Shown here piece after piece: positions 48,660 to 61,832 of a DNA stretch of 64,000 nt. Origin of the DNA: Carallia brachiata (lineage: Eukaryota > Streptophyta > Magnoliopsida > Malpighiales > Rhizophoraceae); the NCBI GenBank assembly GCA_021464245.1, contig JADCRB010000016.1, positions 14,481,663-14,545,662 of the forward strand. Reading direction: 5' to 3'. Position numbers and translations under genes: made by a program. Under the pieces are notes generated by a model, which saw only the letters and a program-made list of their open reading frames with translations, made no database searches and was not told where the DNA came from. Position 1 is the stretch's first letter. Every line of letters starts with the position of its first letter.

Positions 48660-51600
48660 AAAACGCAGTCTAATCTAGTAATATTTGATAGTTTATTATT
48701 GTTATTTATGGATTTAATATCCAATGATTCACATTACTTTATTATTATTTTAAAGTCATTATTGTGAAGTCTTTTTTTTTTTTTTTTTGCATTTTAAATT
48801 AAAGTCGACCATGATCAAGGCTAAACCATAGTAGCAACATGCTTGATCTGCTTCTATATATGTTGTTGATTCAGAAGAATTAACTAATTTATACAAGACC
48901 AATTTAGTTTGTGAGGATATTCCATTTAAGAGTTAAGATCTTATGCATTTGATTGAGAGGTTTAAGGTTTAAATCCTATGAAGATACCTAGAAATTGAGG
49001 GAGAGACAAGAGTTGCTCTAAGTCACGTTAAACCGAAATAAATGTCAAGTATATTTTCTTAATCTAGTAAAAGACATCACTACAAAACTTACAAAATTAA
49101 AAAGAAAAAAAAAACCTAATTCCAATCTAATCTCATTGTTGAATTTGAGTCAAGTTGAGAAGGATGTCTGCTTTGTCGACAAACTAATTTTGAGATTAAA
49201 ATGAACTCTACTGATTGAGTCAATAAGCTAAAAATTTTAGGTAGAGATAAATAAAACTAAAATAGAAAACCCAAAATATGATTTTTTTTTTTTTTTTTTT
49301 TTTTTTGTGTGAACCCATCAAATGATTGTTATATTTCTCATTGGCTTATGGGTCACACGTCTATCCATATTTAACAATTATTATGTCTTTTTAGGCTCCA
49401 GATGGCCCTGGCCATTAGCATTGATTAACGACTTTTGGTTTGTGTCATTGTCTGCCAATAGTCTCAAAAATAGTCGAACTATCTTTTTTATTTTTATTTT
49501 TTTTCCCCTTTTTAGCAGGAGAACAAAAGATGCTCAATAGTCACTCACAAGGCCTATGAAATATACATTCTATTAATAATTAGTTTTGGTACTCGCGTTA
49601 TTTACAAATATTGTTATCTCACTTTTCATTGTTTTTGGTATCTGCATGAATGCTATAGGTTTTCATAAATACAGCAAAGATAAAATGACGAAAGAAATGA
49701 GGAGATATAGTTAGAGATGGAAGTTGACAACATAAAAAAGATAAAGCAAAGGTATGTCAATATGTAAAGAGTTTCAATTATAATTACCACAAAATTCATC
49801 TTTTATAACGTGTGTAATTATAATATATAATTTCATATAATATTAATTAAAAGAATGATTAGTAGAATCATAATTACTAAGCAACTTTTCATCTTCTCCA
49901 AAATAATATTTGTATTTATATTATAATTTCACATAATGCTAACTTAAATGATGTAATGAATTATTAAATTAACTATTTGAAGAAATAAAACCAAAAGTCT
50001 CCTGCAAAAATTGGCCAAAAACTCATGAGAAGATAAGTAAGCGGCATGCACTCATCGTAGACTTAAGATATATAGATAGACAGATAGATACCAAAACTAG
50101 TTTTGTGAAAAAAAAAACTAAAGCTAAAACTAATTAGTTTAAATCAAAGCAAAGTTCCTTATTAGAATTGTGAGAAAACATTTTCACTCTATAGAGCTTA
50201 CCCAATATAATAATGACGGGTAAAGATTTTACTACCTTAATTTTCCACAATATTATCTTTGTCAACGTTAAAATTTAGAGATATGTAATGATTATTATTA
50301 AGCTTTGGAGTTGAAGTCTAAGTCAAAGCCAATTTGAAAAAGAGAAAAAAAATAAAATAATGTGGCATGAACAGATCAATCATATACCGGAACCGCAATA
50401 CTCATGATTAACATGCACTACCGTAACGAAACCAGGATGGCCTGGCCCCAGTACAAAACTTGCGATGAAGGCTACCTTTGTTTTGTGTTACATAACTTGG
50501 TTTACAAACATAATTCTCATATTTTTAGTAATTTATATCTTGTCATTCGTATTTAATACAAAATTTATGTAATTTTTTGATAGCAATAATATATATGGGT
50601 GTGATTCATACCACTGAATGTCTATTATTTCATGCTGATTAGAGGCAGCAAAAGTTTATGTGACTAGAAAAACTCCAAATAATGCATCGATGGCCTCAAT
50701 CTCATTCGAACTAATCGAAAACTTCAGTGGCTCTTAATTGCAAAATCTGAAATTCTATTGACTCAAAAATTGAATAATTTGGAGTTTTGAACTTAAAAAA
50801 CACAAATTCAGAATTTCAAAAATCTGATTTTAACATATTCAAAATTCAATTAATAAAAAATTCTTTGTATTTAAATCTGGTAAACTTGAAATTCAATGTA
50901 TTTAAAATCCTTAAAATTTAAATAATCTTATATTCGAATCCACTTAGCTTATCTGCTCGCTTGCTCGAGCTTTGAATACAGTGGTGGTCGAAAACTAGTC
51001 AACCAATTTCCAGCAAGGCGGTTTCCAAAATGACAACAATGGAGGTCCATAACGACTGACGGCTATGAATGATGTAAGAATAGCAGCTTTTATATACATA
51101 ATAATATATTAGAAATTAATTAATTTATTGAAACATATGTAATGTTAGAAAGAGCGACAGGAAGTATTTTATCCAAAAAAAAAAAATCAACGAAACAGAG
51201 TCAATTTGTTAATTTAAGGTTTTTTTTTTTTTTGGTATCAGAATCAATAATTGTAAGCAAATTCAACTAATTAATATTATGAAAATTTCCCATTGCCAAA
51301 GTTAGGTAGTATTCTAAACAAATTCAACTAACCGAAAATCTTCTCCAATGCCAAAGTTTGGTAGTATTTGAAAAAATTTAGCTACCCCTCGTATAGCTAT
51401 TCCTCGTCTCGAGACAACATGTCTAAGTCGCTTTCATCTTTCGGCCATTGTTCTCTCTCAACATTTTATTCTGTCCTTTTCTTCTGCCATCAAGAAAATC
51501 AAGGCAAACGCCCTAGAAAAACAATTTATATTAAGGACTTAGAGCCCTGATTTTGTGCCAATGAATGTATGCATTTAAACTGATTGAGTTGTTAAATAGC

Positions 51601-53757
51601 CATCTCATCTAACAATCTTTTGACCTGTTTAGCATAGAATTATTGCTCTAAGGACTTTTCTTTTTTTTTAACCACATCAAAATTTAAATTCATTCTCACG
51701 TTTCATTAGAGTCATTAGAGACGACTCTAGTACTACTCAATTAAAGGCAATTGGTTCCTCTAAGGATGTAGGAGATAAAGTTACACATCTTCACCAACAA
51801 CAAAATGTTGGACGCACCAGGATCAGCAACTTCCTTGCTAAGATTTCATGATGCCAGCTTTCATTCATTAAATATCAGAATCGTAGAAGCTTAATAGAAT
51901 TAAAGTTTCGGCAGCAATGCCTCCAAAATATGTATTAAACAAAACGCACATTTTTTGATTCTGTCCTAGTTAATTTAATATTTTTCACAAGAAGGGAAAG
52001 GCAAATATGAGTCACATTCTCAAGCTGTTTAGCTGTATTTCCTCTTTTTCTTAATAGTTAGGTGCCTTAGAGACTCACTCATTTGTTGCTTTGTGGTGGC
52101 TTTTATTGATTGTTGAATGGTAACCAAGAAAATATATAGCATTTCTCTTGACTTATTGGATTCTTCTTTTCGTCCTGGCCTTGGCTTGCTTCTGGGGTTT
52201 GATACAAGAAAACTCCAAAAATGACCAAAAGAAAAGATGAAGAAAGCTCCAAAAATGAAAGCTTTCTTCTCACTGACTTTAGAATGCTGTGGACTGCAAT
52301 GTTTCAGTACCGTTGGCAGGAATGACCCTTCATGGCACTTTCCTTATTGCATTATTGCTTGTCAAGGAACTATTTACCATTTCATATTTGCCGTCTCAAG
52401 AAGGTTGTCCATGGGAAAATTAAAGAATCTAATTACCAAATGATTACTTGTTCTTGCATAAAAATAGACAGATAATTGCCTCTTCCCTAATATAATGTCT
52501 GACTTTTCCAAAAGGGAAATAATAAGTAATAATATCTAGGAAGTAACGGATTAACAATAATATAGATTATTAGATAATAAAAGTTTGAAAAAAAAAAGTT
52601 ATTAGATAATATAGATGAACTGTATGACTATTTTATTATTATTTAAAATTAAATTACATGTAAAAACACTTTTGGGAAAATGAAAAAAAAAAAGTTGGAA
52701 AGAAAATGGGTTGAAAATTTAACTTTCTTCTTTTTTTGGTCAATAGAAAATTAATTTTCTTTGTTTGTTTAAGACGTGGGAAAGAAAGCGACTAAAAGCC
52801 TCCTAGGAAAAATTTATTCGAAACCGACCATTAACCTTTCTGACCAATTTGGTGAGAAAAGGTGAGAAAGTTGGAAAGAATGAGCAAGCTATTTGTGAGT
52901 TTATCAAATTGCCCTTAAGTATATTAAAACATATTTACTAATTTGGGTTTGTTAGTAATTACCAAAATAAATTTTTTTTCCAGACATTTTGCAATATGCA
53001 AATAATTTTTGAAGTTTCTATCCATTTTCTTCTTTTTCTATTATCCAAACAAACAATTAAAAATTATTTTCTTTTTTTAAACACTTTCTTTCTTTCTTTC
53101 TTCCTTTTTTCTTTCAAACAAGTTTCTTTCCCAGGTCAATTAAAATCCAAACAAAGGCTAAGAGTTTCTCCTCGCCATGATTCTGATTTGTTATTTCTTA
53201 AAAAAGAAAAATTATGAGCCTTATTTGGTACGTATCATTTGACTTGTGAAATTAATTAAGTTTGCAGCTCAAGGGAAACTGGAATATTGTTGGGAGGGGA
53301 ATAAGATTAAAAATTGTCTAATATTTCCAATACAATTGATTGTGATACTTAATTAAAAAATTTTAATCCTATTTGAGTTTTAGTAATTTCATTATCATTT
53401 TTCAAATTGTATAAAAAAAAATGAATAAGATTAAAAATTTTCTTACAGCTCTCATGATGGGAATTGGGTTGCTGCTGGATAAACAATTATTAAAGTCAGA
53501 ACAAGACGGTGGACTTAGTTTGGCAATACCGTTTATTTATTTTTTGTTTTTAGTCGATTAGAAATGTCAAAATAATGGTAAATGTGGGAGAATTATATAG
53601 ATACTATTTAAAATTTAAATATCAAATCTTATAATTGATAACTTATGTTTTTAATTATTTAAATTATACTCAATTCACCAATAATGTTTATTCTCATAAT
53701 GGTCAGATGATAATTAAATTGTTTTAAAATAAAAAACATACTTAAATAACTGTCAAC

Positions 53758-54291
53758 CTAAGAAGTACGAACACTTTTAAAATGGTGAGTACACGTGTCG
53801 GATACGATACTCGTCCGACACTCTTCGGATACGTGTCGGACACTCCGAAATGTGTCCAACAAAAAAATAAAAATAAAAATAAAAAAATTCAGACACACAT
53901 GTCGGACACTTGTAATTCATGTATCAGACACTTTTAATACACGTGTCAGATACTTTTATATGTATTTGATATTTTAATTACTATATTATACACACACATA
54001 TATTATTTGCTTAAATATTTTTATTATATATATATATATATATAATATATATATATAATATGTTTTAAAAGAATTGTGAATAAAATACAAGTTATATTAT
54101 AAAAATATAATAATTATTATTATGTACTATACGTATAAAAAAATTTTAAATTTATTAAAAATATTTAAATTATACATATATATATAATATTTAATATATT
54201 TTATAGTCGTATCTACACCGTGTCTGTATTCTAATTTTTTTAAAATTTTCATATCACCATATTCATATCATATTTATGTTCGTACATCCTA
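53758..54291. mobile_element. Terminal-repeat element with 9-bp target duplication
   Basis: ACTGTCAAC flanks the element perfectly (53749-53757 and 54292-54300). The ends are inverted copies: CTAAGAAGTACGAACAC on the left and GTTCGTACATCCTA on the right (TAGGATGTACGAAC when reversed). The left subterminal part is full of CACGTGTCGGACAC-like motifs. There is no coding capacity. The 9-bp duplication points to a Mutator-like or related non-autonomous DNA transposon; an 8-bp reading would suggest hAT. Confidence 0.7.
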
Positions 54292-54300
54292 ACTGTCAAC

Positions 54301-56070
54301 TATTACCATTTGTACTTGTACAAAATAAATATATAAATACAGGACAGAGGACATTGAATCAAAACCTTGACGAAAGAATATGCTAGGTACACAGATGCAG
54401 TAGGCTGCGTCCAATTTGCGTCACAGCTCAATTTTAAACCGCGGATTCGCTTGCTGATGCTCTTCACTGTGGGGCACACTTGAGCCACCCAAAGATCAGA
54501 GTCACTTGAGCTCTTTGCCAATCGGCATAAACTAATATGCTCTCAGCCCCACAGCTTACTGTCATGCACCGATCCGACCTCAAAATACACATAATTTTCC
54601 CTTGGTTTTGGTTTTGAGCTCCGTTCTATAGTTGTAATTTATATCGTATTATATAGATATACAAATTATTCGATAATATTTAATAATTTAATTTTTTTTA
54701 AATTTAATTATTCAATAACTCACATAATTTTAATCTCACTTGCATCACATTTAAAAAATCACACCAAATTTCTTTTTTATTTTTTATGCTAAATAAGCAA
54801 TTATATTACAAGCTTTTTGCTTCCTTAACATATTAAAAAAAAAGTAATGTCAAGATAGTAAGAATTTTACCAGCTAAGGCCTTTTTTTTTTTTTTTTTTT
54901 TTGAGATCTACCAGCTAAGACATTCTATATTAAATATAATATCGTCATGTCATTTTCTTTTTTTCTTGTACGTGCGGTTACTTAATACAACATACAGTAA
55001 ATTTTGAATGTATCATGATCTTTAATAATTAGATTTCAATATGATTCTGAATATCCACAACATTATTTCCTCAAAAATATAGAATCCTTTGCGATTTGCT
55101 CAATATTTCTCTTTTAAGCCATTAGCACGGGCGCTAATAGTAATCCAAGGAGCAAGCACCAGGGGCCGTTAATTATGTAGTAAAATATTCAAACATCAAT
55201 CCATGTCTAGTGCTGCATGAGGTGCGGTCCACCAACTTGGCGGTGGAAAACGATGTGGGGCTACACAGGAGTATCTTGTCCTAAGGGCCCACACTATATA
55301 TTTTTTCTATTTTTTTAAAATTTTTGTTTCTCGTTTGTAATTATCAATTAAATATTTAAATATATATTTTTAATAATAAATTTATAATATATTGAATTAT
55401 TATTTTTTATAACTAATTACTTATAGAAAATTGTCTGCAAATATGTTAGTTATGATATTTAGGACTGAGAATCATACATTATTTAACTATTCACAAAACG
55501 ACTTATCACTTATTATTAATAGACTTAAACGAATTTTTTCATATCTGATTACGATATTAATGAATTTAAAATCAATATTGTACTATCGATTTAAATTTTT
55601 ATATTAAAAAAAAAGAATAAAAAAAAAAAACTCAAACACCAATCAAAATAAACAAAGAATAATATTAAATTATCACCTAAACTACTACGAAACGCTAAAA
55701 CCCACAACGTAATAAACGGAAGAAAATCACACAGTGGATTATCCTCTGTAAATTAAACGAAAACAGAAAAAAAAAAAAAAAAAGGCACTTTTTCTTTTCT
55801 TTTCTTTTTTCCCGCGCTTTAAATGCAACTTTTATTTATTTATTTATTTTTTCTTCTGTATCTCACCACTCCATCTCCGGCCCTAGTCTGTTAGTCCGAT
55901 TGTGTGTCTGCTTTGTTATTTTTTTCTGCCCAACAGCAGTTACTTTTCTATATCCTCCAAGACCCCTTTTCTTTCTCTTGGATTTGTCTAACCAAAAAAA
56001 CTCACTTCAATTTTATGATCAAACCCCAAACCTTCATTTCCATTTAGTTTTTCTTTTTCCTTCTTACCAA
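54301..56070. other. Upstream flank of the GIL1-like gene
   Basis: Apart from the poly(T) insertion at 54868-54921 it holds AT-rich sequence and, nearest the gene, a (TTTA)n/T-rich leader at 55832-55855. A short minus-strand open frame near 54303-54521 has no recognised family. Confidence 0.45.
54868..54921 (-). mobile_element. Orphan poly(T) insertion with 13-bp target duplication
   Basis: TACCAGCTAAGGC (54868-54880) and TACCAGCTAAGAC (54909-54921) match at 12 of 13 positions and enclose about 22 T plus GAGATC. Confidence 0.6.
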
Positions 56071-57464
56071 ATGGACACGTTCAAATGTAGATCAAATCCC
56101 AACAACAACAACAACAACAACAACAAGAGCAAGATAGCAAGAACAATTCAGAAAGTAATCAACCTCAAGACTGCAACAAGAATTGCTTCAAATAATGGGA
56201 TTGGGATTTGTGTGCTCACTCCACAGAACAAATTTGAAGATGACAATGATCCAACAAGCACAGTCCAAAAGCCTAACAAAAACAGGAACGCTAGAGACAA
56301 GCGCAGAGCAGTGCTGGCAGCAATGGTGGCTAAGCTCTTTGCAGGGATTACTACCATCAAAGCTGCCTATGCAGAGCTCCAAATGGCGCAGCATCCTTAC
56401 AACAGTGATGCCATACAGGCTGCGGATCAGACGGTGGTGGAGGAGCTCAAGCAGCTGTCAGAACTCAAACGCAGTTACTTCAAAAAGGATCTTGATCATC
56501 TCTCGCCCCAAGTTACAATAATGCTAGCAGAGATTCAAGAGCAGCAGAGCTTGATGAAGACTTATGAGATCACTATGAAGAAGCTGGAATCCGAGGTTGA
56601 TGCTAAAGATTCTGACTTGGTATCTCTGAGGAAACAGCTTGATGAGTCTATTGCAGTTAACAAGTCCCTGGAGAAGAGCCTCAACGCAAGTGGGTCTTTG
56701 CCAATGTTTGATAATATTCAATTCTCTGTCTTAAATCCGGGCCACTTTGTTCAGTATCTGCAGCATACAGTGAGATCTATGAGGAATTTTGTGAAATTGA
56801 TGGTTCGTGAAATGGAGGTGGCTCACTGGGACATTGAGGCAGCCGCAAAGGCCATTGAACCTGAAGCCATCCTTGCAAAACCAAGTCACAAATGCTTTGT
56901 GTTTGAATGTTTTGTCCAATCCATGCTTGAAGGTTTCAACAACCCAAATTTTACTACCGAAAAGGAGTCCCACCAAGCAGAGAGCCACCAACCTGAAAAC
57001 TACTTTTCCAAGTTTAAAAAGCTCAAAGCTTTGAACTTGAAACACTTCCTGACTCAGAATCCAAGCTCGTCCTTTGCAAGGTTTGCTAGGATAGGTATCT
57101 GCTACTTGTTCATGCTAAAATGGAGTGCTCTTTGTTTGGGAACTTGAACCAGAGAAAGCTTGTGACCGCCGGCGGCTTCCCGGACTCTGCTTTTTTCAAT
57201 GCGTTTGCCGAGATGGCCAGACGCGTCTGGGCATTGAACTTGTTGGCGTTCTCGTTTGGCGAGGAAGTTGGCATTTTTCAGGTCGCCGGGAATTGCAGAT
57301 TCTCTGAGGTCTACATGGAGAGTGTAACCGACGAAAGTACCGGCCAGGACGACGCCGATCTCCGGGTGGGTTTCACGGTGGTTCCGGGTTTCAAAATTGG
57401 CAAAACTGTGGTACAGTGTCAAGTCTACTTGACACCGCCGGCTTCATCTCCGGTGAGTTCTTAA
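56071..57464 (+). CDS. GIL1-like protein (DUF641 family), intronless, one-base deletion
   Basis: Belongs to the plant GRAVITROPIC IN THE LIGHT 1 / IRK-interacting-protein family. GIL1 is needed for light-dependent loss of hypocotyl gravitropism; the biochemistry of the family is not well defined. The start at 56071 (MDTFKCRSNPN) has A at -3. An Asn run follows, encoded by an AAC/AAT repeat. The DUF641 region is about residues 70-150 (DKRRAVLAAMVAKLFAGITT, IKAAYAELQMAQHPYN). A coiled coil spans about 155-210 (IMLAEIQEQQSLMKTYEITM onward), and the C-terminal family half contains HFVQYLQHTVRSMRNFVKLM, CFVFECFVQSMLEGF, MECSLFGNLNQRK and VVPGFKIGKTVVQCQVYL. One base is missing near 57091-57092 after codon 340: FARFAR should run on into RYLLLVHAKMECS, which lies in another frame. 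With one base added there are 464 residues. The observed frame stops at 57147. Confidence 0.85.
56098..56126 (+). repeat. (AAC)n trinucleotide repeat coding for poly-Asn
   Basis: A run of AAC units near the start of the GIL1-like gene encodes eight consecutive Asn after NP. Such repeats vary in length between alleles and lie here in a disordered N-terminus, so they should be tolerated. Confidence 0.75.
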
Positions 57465-60400
57465 TATATATATATTTATTTTTTGAGCATATAATAATTT
57501 TGTATAATACATAATGTTAGATTTAAAAGTGTAATTAATAATTATATGTTGTCACGCGCTTGATGTGTCTCAAACTTCAATTATTTGGTGACTGTGATTA
57601 TCACTTGGAAACTGTAATCAATGTTAATGCGGTGGCGCGTGGGGAGTAGTGTTGTAGTGTTGTACTCTGCCACGTATGAAAGCAGTGGCATGTGGAGCCA
57701 CGCGTGAAAGGCACCAGGGCCTAGCACAGGTTGTGGGACAGGTGCCCTAGGTTTTTTTTTGGATTATTGGGGATTTCTTATATATAATAAAATAATAATG
57801 AAGCCAAAAGATAATGCGGAGATTGACAAGAGAAATGCAACATTAGTACATTGTCCCGAAGCTGCATGGTCAGCTACCAAACAAGAAAGAACGACGTATT
57901 AATTACTTTATAATTTGGCCATTGCTGGTCGGAAAATGCATTGAAAGCATTAAAGATAAGAGATCACGACGTTACATAGTTTTAGTCTTTTTAATAATAA
58001 AATAAGTTTTTTCGTGCACAATTGTGAAAGTACGGTGAATACACAAATTGTTAGATGGTTAAAAAAATTATTTTAAATTTAAAAGATAAAATAAAATATA
58101 AATTATTAAATTATTAAATTAATTATATATATTTTATATTTATTAAATATGTCTATATAATTTTATTTATTTTATAAATTGTAACGAATGTCATTTCACT
58201 TCTCAAAGGGGTCGAATTGACACAAATTTTTTTTAAAACAAAAAATTATTATGTTTAGTTTGTGGAGTATTAATAAAAAAAAGAGAACGGATTAAAAGAT
58301 ACCGTAAAACGTGTATAATACAAGACCCAAGATTTCTGCGATATTTGATGGGACTTGAGAGTATTTCTAAGACACAAGGGTCGGTTGCCCGCCTCAACTG
58401 GCCGAGATGGTTGACCACATAGATTTAACGAAGTTTGATCATTATGAATAAAAATAAAAAATATAATGATTTAAAGACTTTTTATATTTATCATTGATTA
58501 CAATAACTTTTTTTTAATTATAATAATTTTTTAGATTATATTGATATTTTTTCTTACTATAGAATTTTTTTATTATTATAGAATTATGTAATTGTTGTAA
58601 GTTATTATTTATTTATTTAATTATATGTAACCCTATAAATAGGTGTTCTTGTAAATAAAATTGTACAGTTGAATATTATAATTTTCACAATCTTAAATTC
58701 TTTCATTTTTGTATGACTTTTATTAGGTAAAAAAACTTAAGAAAGAAAAAAAATATGAACGAATCACAATTTACTAGATTTTACAAATAAATGAAGTTTG
58801 AATGTGAAAAAAAATATTCTATTGTCCTCTTAAGCCAACTATATTACTCAATCAGCGTTTCGTTTCCAAATCTGCGAGTATCAGAATCATCCGCTCTTTA
58901 GGTATATTGTGTTTGGGTATGCTAAAAAGAGGGGGAAAAAAAAATAACAGAGCTTTTCCAGTAGCAAAACGCCATATTCTTTCGGTAATGTGGGCTTCAG
59001 CCGTGCTGGAAAAGCCTGCATGTTCACGAGCATAGCAAATTGCCAAATGCCAAATAAATATGGCTGCCACAGTTTTTGTTTCCTAACGGGGGCCAAAAGC
59101 TTCTGGCACCTGTCTCTAGATGGCCTAATGTTGGCCAGTTTGTAATTCCACCCGTGAATCCTACTGTTACTGTAACAAGATTAAAAGTGATGTAAATTCC
59201 TGGAAGTCGAAAGCTTTCGGGTTAGATTAGGTTAGTCAGATTAACTTCAATTTTAGATTTTTTTTTTTTTTTTGGGAAAGAACAAAAAAGAAAAATTATA
59301 GATCCTAGAATTTCAAACATGGATTTTATGTACAATTACCAAGTTTGTTTAATATTTTTTATTTTTATTTATTATTTTATTTATATATGCACTTTATATA
59401 TACAAGCCTATACACATTATATATGCATACAATATGTACATGAACACACACATGCTATACATTAATTACTCTCGCACATATAAACTTTTGATACATGCTA
59501 ATACATTCAAAAGAAAAAAAAAATAGATAATAAATTTTTATATACTCTCATATATAATAAAAAAGAAAAAAAGTCCACAAAACGGAAAAAAAAAACAAAA
59601 CTATAACTGCTTGAAATAGAGAGCCCATAGGTTCAGGATAACCCAAACATTAAGAGGGAGTTTACTTTCATAACCCAAACCTAAAACGTATAAGTCTGAA
59701 TCTATACAATCCATTTGAAATTTGACCCATGGCTACAAATTGTTTCCTGCCATATGTTTGGAGCCCCTTTTATCAGTATGGTTTGTGATGAGGACCATGA
59801 CAGTTCTGTTATCGTTGAAGAAACCAAATTAACCAGTGAAACACATTTTTTTATAATCTTTTGAGCAATTTAGTACATCAATATAAGTAGTAGTTTTTGA
59901 GATAGTAGAAGAGCTTGCCTCCTTGCGAGAGATTACAACCACCAAGTTAAGTGGTGGAACTAAAATCACGCTAGTATTGTAAAGTCGCGAATGATTTAGT
60001 AATATTTATTAATATAGTGAGATTTGTTCTCACGGATTTAGTATAGAAAGTTCAATTTATTTTTGTGTGATTTATTAATCTTATCTCATAAATTCGTGGA
60101 TATCACCCTATTAACCCACTTTTTCCACACAAGAAAAGGTATTTCTTCTTTTTTGAGAGGAATAGAGGTAGTAAGTAGTAGTGTAGGGAGTAAAGTAACA
60201 CAAAATTTCCAAGCAATAATTTTCTCAGACAAGGTTTGTTTTGGGGTAGAGAATGATCACCTACAAGGTAGGATATAAATGATGGAGTATAAATGAGACA
60301 AGCTTCAAACACATACCTAACCTTACCTCTGCATAAATGCCAATCAACAACTTTCAGAAGAAAGGCAGAGACCAATCTGAATTCTGAACCGTCCATGTCA

Positions 60401-61832
60401 AGCAACAAAATAAACAACGATGATCAATAAATGTAAGAGACTACCATTACTCGTATCTTGTATAATGTGACTGGTGATGTGAAAACCGTGTGTTTGAATT
60501 TCGTTAGAGTTAAGTCATGAGATTACACTTAGTACTCACACATAATACAAAGTATATCGTAATCATTTAATCTTTTTGTATCTTTTTAACCATAAAATTG
60601 AAGTGTTCCCTCATAAAACTATAAAGTACCAACATACATTTCTATTTTTAACAAAAAAGAAAAAAGGAGAGTTTAGTTCTACGTTCAAGTAGCCATATTA
60701 TACAAGAAAGCAAAGAAACGAAACTCTAAGTCCACAAGTTATGGACATGATTGTTTTTATTCCGTCTTTTAGTTTCATATGAATTTGTAGTTGAATGTTT
60801 TACCCAATTTTATTACTTTATTAAAATAACATAAACTGTACCCATTAATAAAATGCTAAAAAAATCTTATTTGATTCTCAAACGATTACCTGGGCCTTTA
60901 TCATAGGTGTGCTCGGGAATTGGGTTGGGTAATTTTATAATAAAAGTCATATATCAATTTTTTTAAAATGATATTCATAATCAATCCATCAACCATTTCA
61001 AACCGTCCAAAATAACAAGTAGTTGTGTATTAGTGGGCGGTTAGTAGTGGATTCAGATATAGTACTATAAACTTTCCTTTCTGTCTATTACCATATTCTT
61101 AATTAAAAAAAAAAAAAAAGTTAAAAAAACTCCCAACAACCTTACCCCAAATTTTCGTAGCTTTCTTAATTATTGCATTGTTAAATTGGATGAATCCCTG
61201 TGTCTCACCACAGAAATCTACTAGTACTTGAGCCTCTTCCTAGCAATTGGTAGATTCTCTTTTATTGCAGCTTCGAGTAAACAGGCAAATTCTTCCTAGT
61301 TCACAGTACATGCTGCACAGAAATGAATAAGAAAAATAACTAGACAAGAGGCACACGTGCGTGTATGAAATGAATACTAAAATATTCTTGACGGGTGTAT
61401 AAGACATCACTCCTTGTTTTTGAATAAAGAGAAAATTCATTTCATAATATAAAAAATTTAATCATATATAAAGAGGGTCAACTCAAAACAAGAGCCGTGA
61501 AGCATCAATCCTAGAGCCGTGAAGCATCAATCCTTCTTACTCATTTTGTACACCAAACAAACAAAACCAAAAAGACAAAAAAGAAAAAAAAAACAAAAAG
61601 AAACTGTTGGTGTTGTAGGATTGACATTGCTCCAAGACAAGGTATATTATAGGTGGTGGGCGGCAAAAACAACACTTCATAACAACAAGATGTTGTCATT
61701 CCTCAAAAACCCAAGATGCTGTCATTGTTTGTAGGCGATGCAAACAATGTAATTCTCAAAATATTCTAATCTTCACCTTAACGTTGTGCATAACTACTGT
61801 CTTCAACAAGAACATTGTAGGGGCCGACCATC
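57465..61832. other. Intergenic between the GIL1-like gene and the phosphate transporter
   Basis: No gene recognised in about 4.4 kb. It includes the GIL1-like 3' flank, AT-rich DNA with poly(T) at 59258-59274, and a perfect 22-bp tandem duplication (AGAGCCGTGAAGCATCAATC plus CT) at 61491-61534, some 300 bp upstream of the transporter start. Two overlapping minus-strand open frames at 58852-59096 resemble no family I know. Confidence 0.5.
61491..61534. repeat. Perfect 22-bp tandem duplication upstream of the transporter gene
   Basis: Units 61491-61512 and 61513-61534 are identical and start AGAGCCGTGAAGC. It lies in the likely promoter or leader region of the PiT/PHO4-type gene. Confidence 0.8.

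Larger units (their letters stand above)
45882..53757. other. Gene desert
   Basis: No gene supported in almost 8 kb. Contents: low-complexity AT-rich DNA, two poly(A)/poly(T) insertions listed separately, an (AAT)n tract at 47935-47963, and a T26 tract at about 49279-49305 flanked by the similar sequences AACCCAAAATATGATT and AACCCATCAAATGATT. A diverged tandem pair of about 60-bp units lies at 51257-51374 (AAATTCAACTAA...TGCCAAAGTT.GGTAGTATT). Confidence 0.5.

Noticed and set aside
55900..56070. Extended N-terminus of the GIL1-like frame
   Set aside because: The extension has no conserved features and begins with a non-ATG codon. The first ATG in frame (56071) gives the family-like N-terminus.
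58852..59096. Two overlapping minus-strand open frames
   Set aside because: Neither shows recognisable family motifs, and the overlap in two frames suggests chance.
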